Positions 26,306 to 36,475 of a stretch of DNA of 64,000 nt are shown here, in pieces. Made by a program: the position numbers and the translations under genes. Under the pieces are notes generated by a model. The model was not told the DNA's origin, made no database searches, and was given only the letters and a program-made list of their open reading frames with translations. The number at the start of each line of letters is the position of its first letter. The first letter of the stretch is position 1. This DNA is from Breznakia pachnodae (lineage in GTDB: Bacteria; Bacillota_I; Bacilli_A; Erysipelotrichales; Erysipelotrichaceae), in the NCBI RefSeq assembly GCF_030814225.1, contig NZ_JAUSUR010000003.1:1-64000 (forward strand). Reading direction: 5' to 3'.

Positions 26306-27481
26306 ATGAGAAAGATATTATGGAGGGCAATACGAGCATTTATATGTGTTATATTAGTGGGCGGATTAATTAACATAACACATACAAATGAAATACAGGC
26401 TACAAGTGTTAAGTTCAATTTACAGCATACTTCATCAATGAAATGGCAGAATGGTGATGTGCTAAGTACTGTACCAGGTGCAGGCAGCGAAAAAAGTGTA
26501 CCAGGAAAATCAAAGTTAGTTATTTATCTTTCTATTAATAACAACTCTGGTGATATTAAATCAAATATTTCATTTCTGAGAAAAGAAGGATTCCAATATT
26601 ATAGTTATTATTCAGGAGTGCTTAAAATCAATGGTGTAAATGCAACTGAAACACAATACAACAAGTTTATAAATGAAAGTGGTGTTGAGACAACCCTTGG
26701 TTCTGCTACTCAAACGTATGAACTGTCAGTAGAATCAACAGGTTCAACTACTCAAAAAGTAATGGGTGATTTAAAGATACAATCAAGCTCTGTTACCTCA
26801 GGTAGAAATACCTATACATATGAGCAAGTGTTTTATGGTAATTTTGATTATCCTAAAACATATACTGTAAATTTTTATGATGAAACAGGTAGTCTGATTA
26901 CCCAGACAGCTGTAAATCAGAACGAAAATGTTGAACTACCAGTTTTCACAAAAGATGGATATACATTTCTAGGATTTAATTCACTTCCTACAGGTAAGGG
27001 AGATTTTTTTGATGGAACAAACATCACCAAGAACTGGGATGTATATGCGACTTATGAACAACTTCAACATCAGGTTAATTTTTATGTAAATGGAGAATTA
27101 TATAAAAGTATTTCTGTACTTCATGGCGATGATGTAAATGCTATCGAAGACCCTAGTTTGGATAATAAGGTATTCAAAGAATGGGATGGAGACTTGAAGA
27201 ATATAACTGAAGATCGAGAAATTCATGCAGTTTTTGATGATAAAAAAGAAGATAAAGATATTCATATCAGAGAAATAGAAGTAAAAAAAGGACAAAATAG
27301 TTTAGAAACGAAAGAGAAAGCTGTGAAAGAAAATGCATCAACAAATGCGTTTGAAGTATTTCTTCAACAGGCATCACCAGTTGATATTGTTAATTATGGA
27401 TTAGTTATTGTTTTATTTATTGGGATTATTCTTTTGTTTATAGTTAAAAGGAGAAAAAAGAAATCATCTACAAAAACCTAA
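26306..27481 (+). CDS. Membrane-anchored Flg_new/InlB-repeat-like surface protein (copy 1)
   Basis: The 391-aa protein has a signal peptide (about 1-33) and a beta-rich N-terminal domain beginning VKFNLQHTSSMKWQNGD. Two Listeria-Bacteroides type repeats follow (YTVNFYDETGSLI...GYTFLGF..., then HQVNFYVNGELYK...FKEWDGD), then a charged linker. A C-terminal membrane helix (about 355-380) is followed by a KRRKKK tail. No clear ribosome site precedes the ATG 6 bases after the sigma gene, suggesting translational coupling. The paralog at 36444 keeps the same layout. A role as partner, sensor or assembly factor for the giant protein is inferred. Confidence 0.82.
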   Translation: MRKILWRAIRAFICVILVGGLINITHTNEIQATSVKFNLQHTSSMKWQNGDVLSTVPGAGSEKSVPGKSKLVIYLSINNNSGDIKSNISFLRKEGFQYYSYYSGVLKINGVNATETQYNKFINESGVETTLGSATQTYELSVESTGSTTQKVMGDLKIQSSSVTSGRNTYTYEQVFYGNFDYPKTYTVNFYDETGSLITQTAVNQNENVELPVFTKDGYTFLGFNSLPTGKGDFFDGTNITKNWDVYATYEQLQHQVNFYVNGELYKSISVLHGDDVNAIEDPSLDNKVFKEWDGDLKNITEDREIHAVFDDKKEDKDIHIREIEVKKGQNSLETKEKAVKENASTNAFEVFLQQASPVDIVNYGLVIVLFIGIILLFIVKRRKKKSSTKT

Positions 27482-27486
27482 AGTTC

Positions 27487-27515
27487 TTTAATGTTTAGTG
27501 GCTAAAAACATTAAA
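27487..27515 (+). terminator. Hairpin after copy-1 Flg_new-like gene
   Basis: TTTAATGTTT (27487-27496) pairs with AAACATTAAA (27506-27515). No T-run follows directly, so it is a weak terminator or mRNA end. Confidence 0.4.
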
Positions 27516-27535
27516 AAATTATTTTCAAATAAAAG

Positions 27536-27564
27536 TGAACCCTTTTCAAAGTTGACTGCACTAA
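27536..27564 (+). promoter_or_regulatory. ECF-type promoter B, upstream of giant protein 1
   Basis: TGAACC (27536-27541), 17 bp, then CACTAA (27559-27564). The 12-base string GAACCCTTTTCA is identical to that in promoter F at 54331. Confidence 0.68.
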
Positions 27565-27622
27565 ATTGTGTAAGAAGCTAGGAAAGGATAGAACTTGTTT
27601 GTTAATTGAAGGAGGGCAAGAA

Positions 27623-30600
27623 ATGAATAGAAAGAGAATTGGTGCTTTAGGTAAAGTGGCTTTAGTTTTCTTATTAACACTCACATGCTTTAATGCATTT
27701 ATATCTGCACAAGATGAAAATGCTGCTGTGGAATTTGATATAGAAAGTACTGTAACTTTAAACGAAGACAAAACAAGTGCGACTATAAGTTTAGATGCAC
27801 AGAGTATAAATGAACAGTATACGTTAAGTGAGATTATAGATCCAAATGGTACAACCATGGATTTCAGTAATCTAAATTATGAAGTTACAGAAGATGGAAC
27901 TTATAATTTTACAGTTACCTATACTTATTTAGAAAATGAAGAAATAAAAGAAGAGACCTATGAGAAACAGGTGAAAGTAGAAGGTATTGATAAAAGTGAT
28001 GCCGAAGAAACTCCTGTAGAGACACAACAAACTCCAGGTTTACGTTCAACGATTACAAATGGAAATGTATCTATTGATATTCCTGATTATGATGAATTAG
28101 TTGGATGGAATAATGGCGATGTAAAAGATATGCAGGTAACTGTAGATTTTGGTGACAGTACAACTGCCAACAAAAAGATTAAAATTACCTTACCTGAAGG
28201 TTTGCGTTTTGAATCAATTACAGTAAAAAATGGAACTAGTACAACAGGTGCAGATGCATCCATTTTAAGTGTGTATGGAGATTCAGATCCTAGAGCGACA
28301 GCGATTTCATCAATGACGATTCCAAAAAAGGAAACAGTAGCTTCAAAGGGTGCAACATATGGAAGTGTTGAATACGAAATGATCAACACGACTGAAAAAG
28401 TTGTATTGGAATTTAAAGTAAGTGTGGATATGTCTAGATATTATGGACCACACACAATTTTAAATGAAATTACTGCAGAAGCAACAAAAGGTACAACAAA
28501 TGAATTGGTTGGTGGAAGTGTTGTTACTCAAAGTGTTGACGCGATAGGAAGTACAGTTGGTTCTGGAAATATTACTTATTACTCAACAACATCTGCAGCA
28601 GGTACAGCAACAGTTCTGTCAAGCACAGGAACAAGTACTGAACAAGGTCGTGTACATAGAATTGATACAGGATTATTAAGTTGGACAACAAAGGTTACGA
28701 ATCGTTATGCGAAAAGTAAAACTTATGAACTGTACTATCCTAAAGGAATGGAATTTAGTCATATTCAAGTATCTGAAGGATTTCCAGGAAGTTATGAAAT
28801 TGTAGATATTGATGATGTAAATGGGAAAGTTACAATGAAAGTAGATGGTTGGACAACACGTCAACAATTTTGGGTATGGTATACAGTACCAGTAGGTACA
28901 ACAGCAGGTACCTATACTGTAGATGGGAAAGATACAGTTACTTATACATGGTATGACGATACAACTTCTACTTATACAAGAACGAGTGCGAATTATAGTG
29001 TTGAAGTAATTGATCCTTCAGCTACAAAAGATAAGATGACAATTACTCAAAGTAGAGATATTTATTCGGATACAACAGTTGAAAATGCATTTCAATATGG
29101 ACCGCAATTTATTATTGCGAATAAGCAACCAAAAGTAACAGAAAATCAAATTGCAGAATTTGAAATTGATTCAAACTGGCAAGTGTCTAGAGTGCATTTA
29201 CCTTTTGATAAATCAATTGCAGGAAATGAAATTACAAATATTCAGTATAAAACGAATAAGAATGATTGGCGAACATATACACCAAGTTCAGCACTGTCAA
29301 TGAATGGTGCTGTAGCTGTTTTAACTAAAAGTGATGTAGGATTGGATGATGATGAATACTTTATTGGAGTGAAAGCAAATGTTGGATCTTTCAGCACAGA
29401 GTATGTAAGTGTATCATTGATTTCAAATACTGCTACGGTTAATACATATGGGATATTTAAAAGTGGGGTAAGTGCAACATCGGCTGATGTTACCTTCCGT
29501 ATGTATGAAGAAGGTAACGAGACAGATACAACTGAGCAAATCACAAGAAAAATAATTAAGGCAACTGGATCAAATAGAACGATTTTAAGTGCTTCCACTT
29601 TAACGTTCTATGACATGGATGATAATGTGATTACAAGTGTGACAGCTGGAAATCAATTCCAGACAAAAGGAACAATTTTAATAAACTCAAATACCGCACA
29701 TGGTATGCATATTCTTGAGAACCCAGAAATTTATATTCGTGAAATTGATGGAGTAACTATTAATACATCTAGTATTTCTTTGAAAAATTCTGACGGAAGC
29801 GATGTTACTTTTTCGGTTAGTGAACACACGAATACTTATGGTGAAAAAATTTATAAATTAACAACACAAGATTCATGGATAGGACAATATAAAGGTGAAA
29901 ACCAAGAATCAAATAGATATACTATAAGTTTTACATCGGCTACAAATGTGAATGCAACTGGTAATTTTGATGCCAGAGATTTCCTTGCTTTTGGAAATAA
30001 AAGTACGGGAATGGTAGCGACAGATGACACAAGTGTACCAACATTCACAGATATTTATGATTTTGATGGAGATGGTGATTATACAAATAAATTATTATCA
30101 GTAAAAACGAAATCATTTGGAATCAATGAAAATAAGAATGTACTGGTAGAAACATTTTTAGCTTTAGAAAATGAAGATCCAAAAGATCCGTATGTTGAAG
30201 GTGATGTTAATACGCTTGCATATTTCACACCAGGAACTAACGCGGATTATATTGCGAAAATAACAAACAATGGAGATGTTCCAGCAGATGCAATGGACAT
30301 TTATATTCCAATTCCTAAGGAAGGACAAAACTTTGGTACAACTTTCCAAAGTGAAGACTTTAAATGGGATATGAAACTAACAGGTGCAATTACAGTGCCC
30401 GCTGGATTTAAAGTTTACTATGCGACAAATGCATCAGAAACGAACTATAAAACAACAGCAAACTACACAGAGTATCCTTCAGATTATTCTGATGTAAATA
30501 TGGTGAAAATTGTGGCAACTGCTGAAATACCAGTAGGAGCAGAAAGGGAATTTAGAGTTCCTTTAAATGTAGATGAAACATTTGCAACAGCTACAAGTGG

Positions 30601-33600
30601 CAATAAAATAGGAACTAGAAATATCTTTAATCCGAGTTATCGTGTTGAAAGTGATAAATTTATTGGAGATTTAACTGGTACTAAGGCAGGAACCGAATTA
30701 GTAATTGCAGAGATTGGTGGAACTGTTTTTATTGATAATAATGGAGATGGTCTGTATAAAGCTGAAGATGGAGATACTGCTGTAAGTGGCCATGAAGTGA
30801 GATTGTGGAAACTAGTAGAAGTTCCAAGTGGGACTGACTATTATGAAGAAGTGATGGATAGTAGTGGTACTAGTCAGGTGAGCGTGACTACGAATGCAAA
30901 TGGAGTGTACTTATTTGACTATACAACAGGTATGGGATATGGAACATATGCAGTGGAATTTGTTGAGAAAACAGGTTCTACATATCAATATACTGTCAAC
31001 AATAATAGTGTAGGTAATGAAGGAATCAATAGTGATGCAATTGTTGCAAATGGTATTCCAAAACCAGAAGATAATTATCGAGGATGGGTGTTGGATATTG
31101 ATGCAACCAAACCGGTCGCAAAAACTATTGGATGTGGATTCTTGGAATATGATCCGCCAGTTGATTTAACATTAACAGTTCCAAGTGATACACAAATAGT
31201 GAAAGTGGGAGAAACAATTACTGTAACACCCACAGCAATCACACCGGATTTCTGGGAAAGTATTAAACATACAACACAAGCATATACTTGGGAATTGGTA
31301 AATGCTTCAGATGCTACATATGTATCTCTTGCAAATAAAACTAGTAAAACAGTAAGTGTAACTGGTGTAGCTAAAACAACAGGAACACAAACAGTTGATG
31401 TAAAACTTACAATTAAAGATATTTATGGACAAACGAAGAGCAAAGTAGTAAAAGTGAAAGTAAATACATCTACCCCACCAACATTAACTACACCAGTGAT
31501 TGATACCTATATTGGGTCAGTGGTAGATTGGTTAGGAAGTGAAGTAACTGCGATAGATGATAATGGAGATACAATCACATTAGTATCAAGTGGAGCTGGT
31601 AAAAATGTGGAATGGAACAATAGTAGTGTTCCAATGATTCCTGGAACAGGTGCACTTACAACAGCAGGAACATATAATGTGGAGTATAAAGTAACTGATG
31701 CATATGGAAATACAACTACACAAAACCGTATAGTAAAAGTAAATGGATTACCAACGATTAGTTCCTCAGTTCAGACATATACATTGGGAGATACTACAAT
31801 TGCTACACAAGTGGCAGGAAAGGCGATTGCTAGTTATCCAAAAGCGAGTGATACTGTTAGTGATGCACCAACAGATACAGCAATTACTACAGGAATCACT
31901 TATGCAATCAAAAGTGGGCCAAGCACTACAGGTTTTACAAAGGCAGGAAAATATGTAGTAGAATATACCGTAGTGCATGCAGGAATTACTGCAAAATGTG
32001 AAGCTGATGTATTGGTAAATGATGAAACTTCGAAAATTGTAAATGACCTAACAATAAGAGGGGATAATATTGTACTTACTCAGGATGAAGCAAAAACATT
32101 CACAAAAACAGATGCGATTTCAAAAACAGGTATAAAAGCATATGAATATATAAGAACTGATGGAGTCATTACATCAGTAGATGATATCAGTGGTACAATC
32201 ACAAGTACTGATGTAACTGATATTAAAAATGTAACTGCAAAAGGTGGAGAATTCAGACTTACATTCACAGCAACAGGAACGAGTGGGACAATCACAAAAG
32301 AAATCCTAGTTGTAGTAGAAGGAACTGAAATCCAAGAGAATGATGGAATCGTAGTAAAAGCAAAAGGATTCACGATTGCAAATACAGATGCAATTGGATT
32401 AACGGATGCAATTGCTCAAAGTAGTGGTAATGGAAATGTAAGTGCATATCTATTAAAAGATGAAACACCAATAGCTACAATTGAAGCAAGTACGACAGAA
32501 CTAGCTGCCATCAATGCAGTGGGATTAGCAGGAGCTACTGAAGACTTAACATTTACTGCGAAAGATAATGGTAAAACTTCAACAATTACAGTAAGTGTAG
32601 TAGTAAGTCCAACTCTAGTAGGACCAACAATAACTGCAAATGACTGTGAACATTATGTAGGAGATGCATTTGATGTATTGCATGATGTAACTGCAGAAGA
32701 TGCAACTACTACACCAGTTACATTAAAAACAACGGGGACAGACAAGAATACAGTAGTAACGCACAGTATTCCAAATGGTAGTGATAAATTCACAACAGCA
32801 GGAACATATGAAGTGAGTATCAAAGTAACTGATCAATTTGGAAACGATTCAACGGAAACTAGAAAAGTAAAAGTGAATGGGTTACCAACAATCACAGTAC
32901 CAGTTAAAACATATTATTTAGGTGATACTACAATTGCTACACAAGTAGCTGAAGCAGCAAGTGCTAGTTACTTAAAAGCAGATGATACAGTAGGAACTGC
33001 ACCAACAGCAACAGCAGTAACAGGAATCACCAATACAATCAAAAGTGGACCAAGTACAGACTATAGTGAAGTAGGAACGTATGTAGTGGAATATACAGTT
33101 ACAAATACAGATGGAAAGACAGCAACGAAAGAAGTGAATGTCTTAATTTTGGATGACACTACAAAAACAGAAAATGACCTAGCAATAAGAGCAGATAATA
33201 TCGTTCTTACACAAGATGAAGCAAAAGCATTAACCAAAGCAGATGCAATAACTAGAACAGATGTGAAAGCGTATGAATATATAAGAACTGATGGAATTAT
33301 TACATCAGTAGATGATATCAGTGGTACACTCACAAGTGCGGATGTAAGTGATATTAAAAATGTATCAACTAAAGGTGGAGAATTCAGACTTACCTTTACT
33401 GCAACAGGTTCTAAAGAAACAATTACAAAAGAAATCCTAGTTGTAGTAGAAGGAACCGAGATTCAAGAGAATGATGGAATTGTAGTGAAAGCAAAAGAAT
33501 TCACAATAGCGAATACTGACGCAGCTACACTAGATGACACAACTGCACAAGGCAATGGAAGTGTAAGTGCATATCTATTAAAAGATGAAACACCAATCGT

Positions 33601-35047
33601 CGATATTGAAGCTGATACAACTGATCTAACAGATATCAATGCAGTGGGATTAGAAGGGGATACAAAACCTCTAACATTCACAGCTGAGGATAATGGTAAG
33701 ACATCAACGATTACAGTAGATGTGACAATTAGTGCAACATTAATCAAGCCAACAATTACTGCAGATGATTGTGAACATTATGTAGGAGATAGTTTTGATA
33801 TGTTACATGGAGTAAGTGCAGAAGATGCAACGAATACAAACATTCCATTATTAACTACTAGAGCATTAACAACTACAGTCGTTACACACAACATACCAGT
33901 AACGGATGGAAAATACACAACACCTGGAACATATGAAGTGACATATGAAATTACTGATCGCTTTGGAAACACACAGACAAAGACAAGAACAGTGAAAGTA
34001 CATGGATTAGTTGAGATTGAAGCAACAGCACAAGAATATTTAAGTGATGATGCAACAATCTTAAGTCAGGTAGAAAGCGCAGCAAGTGCAAGTTACATGA
34101 AAGCAAGTGATGGAGCAGGAAGTGCACCAGTGAGTATAGACTTGAGTTCTGATATTAAAGTAACAGTAGACTCTGGACCTGATGGAGCAACTGACTTTAG
34201 TAAAGTAGGAATTTATAAAGTTACATATACTGTAACGAACATAGATGGTAAGAGTGATAGTATTACTATTGATATATTAGTATTAGATAATGGAACTGTA
34301 ACTGATTCAACTGGAACATTGCATATCAGTGCTAAGAGTTTCAAACTAGCAAATGCAGATGCAAAGGCATTAACCGATAAGCAAGCAATTCAACTTGCAA
34401 ATGCACAAGCGTTTAAAGTAAATAAAGACGCTGATGGAAATATTATTGGATATGAAGATATCAGTGCTAATATTGATGTTTATGCTCATCAACTAAGTGA
34501 TATTCAAACTGCTGATGGACAAGGTGGAATCTATGATTTAATCTTTGAAGTAACGGATGGTAATAAAGAAGTACATAAACGTGTAGACGTAATTGTGTTG
34601 GGTAAAAATACACCTGAACCAGAATCTAAACTTGCAATTACAGCAAATGATTTTACAGTGACAAACAAAGAAGCACAAGTACTTACAAAGGCACAAGCAT
34701 TAGAATTAGCAAATGCGAAAGCGGTTGTGATAGATACAGATCCTTCATCTGTAACTGACTTAACACTAAGCGTAAATGAAGATCAACTGAAGGCAATTAA
34801 TTCAACTAATAATAAAGGTGGAGTATATGATTTAGAAATTACTGCATCATATACGGATGAAAAAGGTGAATTGATTACTAATAGAGTTACAATAAAAGTA
34901 ACCGTTAAACCAGTATCATCTGCTTCAACTGCACCAGGCACAAATAGTAATGCAAGTGTAGGAACAGGAGACTATACAAACACAATGTATCTGATGTTAA
35001 TGTTATTAATTAGTGTGGGATATATTGTACGAAAAAAAATAGTTTGA
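27623..35047 (+). CDS. Giant secreted repeat protein 1 (2474 aa), putative adhesin
   Basis: A signal peptide (MNRKRIGALGKVALVFLLTL, cleavage likely after FISA) is followed by a long beta-rich non-repeat region. An SdrD-type B domain (about 1027-1180, GGTVFIDNNGDG) comes next, then three tandem Ig-like units of about 370 residues and a last partial unit. The C-terminus ends TGDYTNTMYLMLMLLISVG plus a basic tail. This is a membrane or sorting anchor without a canonical LPxTG. The start at 27623 has GGAGGG. The gene has promoter B and a strong terminator, so it can be expressed separately from the sigma gene. Cell-surface adhesion is inferred from domain types. Confidence 0.85.
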   Translation: MNRKRIGALGKVALVFLLTLTCFNAFISAQDENAAVEFDIESTVTLNEDKTSATISLDAQSINEQYTLSEIIDPNGTTMDFSNLNYEVTEDGTYNFTVTYTYLENEEIKEETYEKQVKVEGIDKSDAEETPVETQQTPGLRSTITNGNVSIDIPDYDELVGWNNGDVKDMQVTVDFGDSTTANKKIKITLPEGLRFESITVKNGTSTTGADASILSVYGDSDPRATAISSMTIPKKETVASKGATYGSVEYEMINTTEKVVLEFKVSVDMSRYYGPHTILNEITAEATKGTTNELVGGSVVTQSVDAIGSTVGSGNITYYSTTSAAGTATVLSSTGTSTEQGRVHRIDTGLLSWTTKVTNRYAKSKTYELYYPKGMEFSHIQVSEGFPGSYEIVDIDDVNGKVTMKVDGWTTRQQFWVWYTVPVGTTAGTYTVDGKDTVTYTWYDDTTSTYTRTSANYSVEVIDPSATKDKMTITQSRDIYSDTTVENAFQYGPQFIIANKQPKVTENQIAEFEIDSNWQVSRVHLPFDKSIAGNEITNIQYKTNKNDWRTYTPSSALSMNGAVAVLTKSDVGLDDDEYFIGVKANVGSFSTEYVSVSLISNTATVNTYGIFKSGVSATSADVTFRMYEEGNETDTTEQITRKIIKATGSNRTILSASTLTFYDMDDNVITSVTAGNQFQTKGTILINSNTAHGMHILENPEIYIREIDGVTINTSSISLKNSDGSDVTFSVSEHTNTYGEKIYKLTTQDSWIGQYKGENQESNRYTISFTSATNVNATGNFDARDFLAFGNKSTGMVATDDTSVPTFTDIYDFDGDGDYTNKLLSVKTKSFGINENKNVLVETFLALENEDPKDPYVEGDVNTLAYFTPGTNADYIAKITNNGDVPADAMDIYIPIPKEGQNFGTTFQSEDFKWDMKLTGAITVPAGFKVYYATNASETNYKTTANYTEYPSDYSDVNMVKIVATAEIPVGAEREFRVPLNVDETFATATSGNKIGTRNIFNPSYRVESDKFIGDLTGTKAGTELVIAEIGGTVFIDNNGDGLYKAEDGDTAVSGHEVRLWKLVEVPSGTDYYEEVMDSSGTSQVSVTTNANGVYLFDYTTGMGYGTYAVEFVEKTGSTYQYTVNNNSVGNEGINSDAIVANGIPKPEDNYRGWVLDIDATKPVAKTIGCGFLEYDPPVDLTLTVPSDTQIVKVGETITVTPTAITPDFWESIKHTTQAYTWELVNASDATYVSLANKTSKTVSVTGVAKTTGTQTVDVKLTIKDIYGQTKSKVVKVKVNTSTPPTLTTPVIDTYIGSVVDWLGSEVTAIDDNGDTITLVSSGAGKNVEWNNSSVPMIPGTGALTTAGTYNVEYKVTDAYGNTTTQNRIVKVNGLPTISSSVQTYTLGDTTIATQVAGKAIASYPKASDTVSDAPTDTAITTGITYAIKSGPSTTGFTKAGKYVVEYTVVHAGITAKCEADVLVNDETSKIVNDLTIRGDNIVLTQDEAKTFTKTDAISKTGIKAYEYIRTDGVITSVDDISGTITSTDVTDIKNVTAKGGEFRLTFTATGTSGTITKEILVVVEGTEIQENDGIVVKAKGFTIANTDAIGLTDAIAQSSGNGNVSAYLLKDETPIATIEASTTELAAINAVGLAGATEDLTFTAKDNGKTSTITVSVVVSPTLVGPTITANDCEHYVGDAFDVLHDVTAEDATTTPVTLKTTGTDKNTVVTHSIPNGSDKFTTAGTYEVSIKVTDQFGNDSTETRKVKVNGLPTITVPVKTYYLGDTTIATQVAEAASASYLKADDTVGTAPTATAVTGITNTIKSGPSTDYSEVGTYVVEYTVTNTDGKTATKEVNVLILDDTTKTENDLAIRADNIVLTQDEAKALTKADAITRTDVKAYEYIRTDGIITSVDDISGTLTSADVSDIKNVSTKGGEFRLTFTATGSKETITKEILVVVEGTEIQENDGIVVKAKEFTIANTDAATLDDTTAQGNGSVSAYLLKDETPIVDIEADTTDLTDINAVGLEGDTKPLTFTAEDNGKTSTITVDVTISATLIKPTITADDCEHYVGDSFDMLHGVSAEDATNTNIPLLTTRALTTTVVTHNIPVTDGKYTTPGTYEVTYEITDRFGNTQTKTRTVKVHGLVEIEATAQEYLSDDATILSQVESAASASYMKASDGAGSAPVSIDLSSDIKVTVDSGPDGATDFSKVGIYKVTYTVTNIDGKSDSITIDILVLDNGTVTDSTGTLHISAKSFKLANADAKALTDKQAIQLANAQAFKVNKDADGNIIGYEDISANIDVYAHQLSDIQTADGQGGIYDLIFEVTDGNKEVHKRVDVIVLGKNTPEPESKLAITANDFTVTNKEAQVLTKAQALELANAKAVVIDTDPSSVTDLTLSVNEDQLKAINSTNNKGGVYDLEITASYTDEKGELITNRVTIKVTVKPVSSASTAPGTNSNASVGTGDYTNTMYLMLMLLISVGYIVRKKIV
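31468..34620 (+). repeat. Tandem Ig-like repeats in giant protein 1
   Basis: Three long units begin near 31468, 32623 and 33748. Units 2 and 3 open with DCEHYVGD, and all contain YNVEYKVTD-like and GLPTI-like strands. A shorter motif resembling I.A..F.L.N.DAK.LT...AI occurs at least six times across the units and the following segment to about 34915. Nucleotide similarity between copies is high (for example around 32340 and 33470), indicating recent duplication. Confidence 0.85.
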
Positions 35048-35062
35048 TAACGAAAGTAGTTT

Positions 35063-35106
35063 AAACAGTGAAAAGAACCGGTAAATACTGGTTCTTTTTA
35101 CTGTTT
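35063..35106 (+). terminator. Terminator of giant gene 1
   Basis: A 17-bp stem (35063-35079 with 35090-35106, one G-T pair) contains AAAAGAACC/GGTTCTTTT and a T-rich 3' side. The GAACC here is part of the hairpin, not a promoter. Confidence 0.85.
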
Positions 35107-35162
35107 AGGTTACTTATATAATATAAAAAGTGAAATTATTTTATATAAAAATGAAAAAAAGA

Positions 35163-35191
35163 TGAACCAATTGGAAAAAAGTCCCCTCTAA
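35163..35191 (+). promoter_or_regulatory. ECF-type promoter C, upstream of membrane sigma factor 2
   Basis: TGAACC (35163-35168), 17 bp, then CTCTAA (35186-35191), identical in both elements to promoter A although the spacers differ. The leader to the start codon is about 30 bases. Confidence 0.72.
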
Positions 35192-35224
35192 TAGTTGAAG
35201 GGTAACTATAAAGAGGGCGACATT

Positions 35225-36475
35225 ATGGAAAATAGTAAAATTGAAAGTAAATATATTGAGTCATTTATGAACGGTGATATTTCAGCATTCGAAGAAATAT
35301 TTAACTTCTATAAAGACTCGATTTATTATTTAGCGATATTATATGTGAAAAACGCAGCAGATGCCGAAGAAATTGTTCAGTCAACGTTTATAACAGTCTA
35401 CAGAAAAATTGGTGGATTGAAGAGTGTTGATTCTTTTCATTTTTGGATTTACAAAATTGCATGTCGACATGCAATTTCTGTCTACAACAAGAACAAGAAA
35501 AGTAATACAGTTCAGTTTGAGGACACTTTTGGTGTAGAAAATATTGTCACAGAGCAAGAAATTCCTAATGAAATGGCTTCTAATCTGGAACTTGTTGAAT
35601 ACGTGAAGAAAATTGTACAAGGATTACCACCCAAAATGACAATAGTTGCACAACTACGTTATTTCGAACAATTATCAGTAATTGAAATAGCAGAAATCTT
35701 AGATGTTCCAGTAGGAACGGTAAAATCCAGATTAATGCGAGTACGTACGTATTTAAAACCAAAGATGAAAGCAAAAGGGTTTACACCTGAAACATATTTA
35801 TCAGTTTCAGCTAGTCCATTATTATTTGGAGTGTTTCAATCACTTATCAAAGAATCTGCACCAATGATGAATGCTGGTGAGATTGTACGTTTGGCAGGAA
35901 CTGCTGCAGGTGGGATTTCAGCACAGTTAATAGCCAAATTTGTTGGGATTGCATTACTTGGAGGAGCACTAAGTACAGGTGCTTATCATTTGATGAGTGA
36001 AGAAACGAAGTATATTGAACAAATTTCCTATAATGATCAGCTTACAAAAAACAATCTAGAAGTAGAAATGTTATTAAGTAGTGACAGTAATCCAGATATC
36101 ATTGAAGTAACCAAAAACAATCAGGTTTTGGATGTGCAGGTGGATGGAAACACAGTGACTTTTATAGTGGAAGAAAATGGTGAGTATAACATCAACGTAG
36201 ATGATGATCGTGCGATTGTGAAAATCAATAATATTGATAAAAAGAATCCAATTTTAAGTGAAGTAGCTTATAGTGATAACACTCTTAGCTATACAATTAG
36301 TGATGATTTATCAGGAATTGATTATGAAAAATCTTATCTGGAAGACATGGATGGTAATCAATATCGATTAAATTCAGATAATACTGTACAAGGAGAATTT
36401 ATAAAAGATTTATACATGCACCTTTACGATACAGTGGGGAACTATGGAAAATATGAAATTAACATCAGTAAGTAG
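35225..36475 (+). CDS. Membrane-anchored ECF-like sigma factor with extracytoplasmic C-terminal domain (copy 2)
   Basis: The 416-aa protein mirrors copy 1: region 2 (about 15-80, DAEEIVQSTF), region 4 (about 125-180, VPVGTVKSRLMRVR), membrane helix (about 236-256) and an external domain ending NIDKKNP...TVGNYGKYEINIS. The start at 35225 has a GAGGG site. The two copies are clearly homologous through their whole length, including the external domain, but that domain is more divergent than region 4, as expected if each senses something different. The next gene overlaps its 3' end by 32 bases. Confidence 0.88.
   Translation: MENSKIESKYIESFMNGDISAFEEIFNFYKDSIYYLAILYVKNAADAEEIVQSTFITVYRKIGGLKSVDSFHFWIYKIACRHAISVYNKNKKSNTVQFEDTFGVENIVTEQEIPNEMASNLELVEYVKKIVQGLPPKMTIVAQLRYFEQLSVIEIAEILDVPVGTVKSRLMRVRTYLKPKMKAKGFTPETYLSVSASPLLFGVFQSLIKESAPMMNAGEIVRLAGTAAGGISAQLIAKFVGIALLGGALSTGAYHLMSEETKYIEQISYNDQLTKNNLEVEMLLSSDSNPDIIEVTKNNQVLDVQVDGNTVTFIVEENGEYNINVDDDRAIVKINNIDKKNPILSEVAYSDNTLSYTISDDLSGIDYEKSYLEDMDGNQYRLNSDNTVQGEFIKDLYMHLYDTVGNYGKYEINISK

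Noticed and set aside
35075..35095. Another GAACC promoter element at 35075
   Set aside because: It is one arm of the giant-1 terminator (GAACC...GGTTC) with no matching -10 box at 17 bp and no gene at the right distance.
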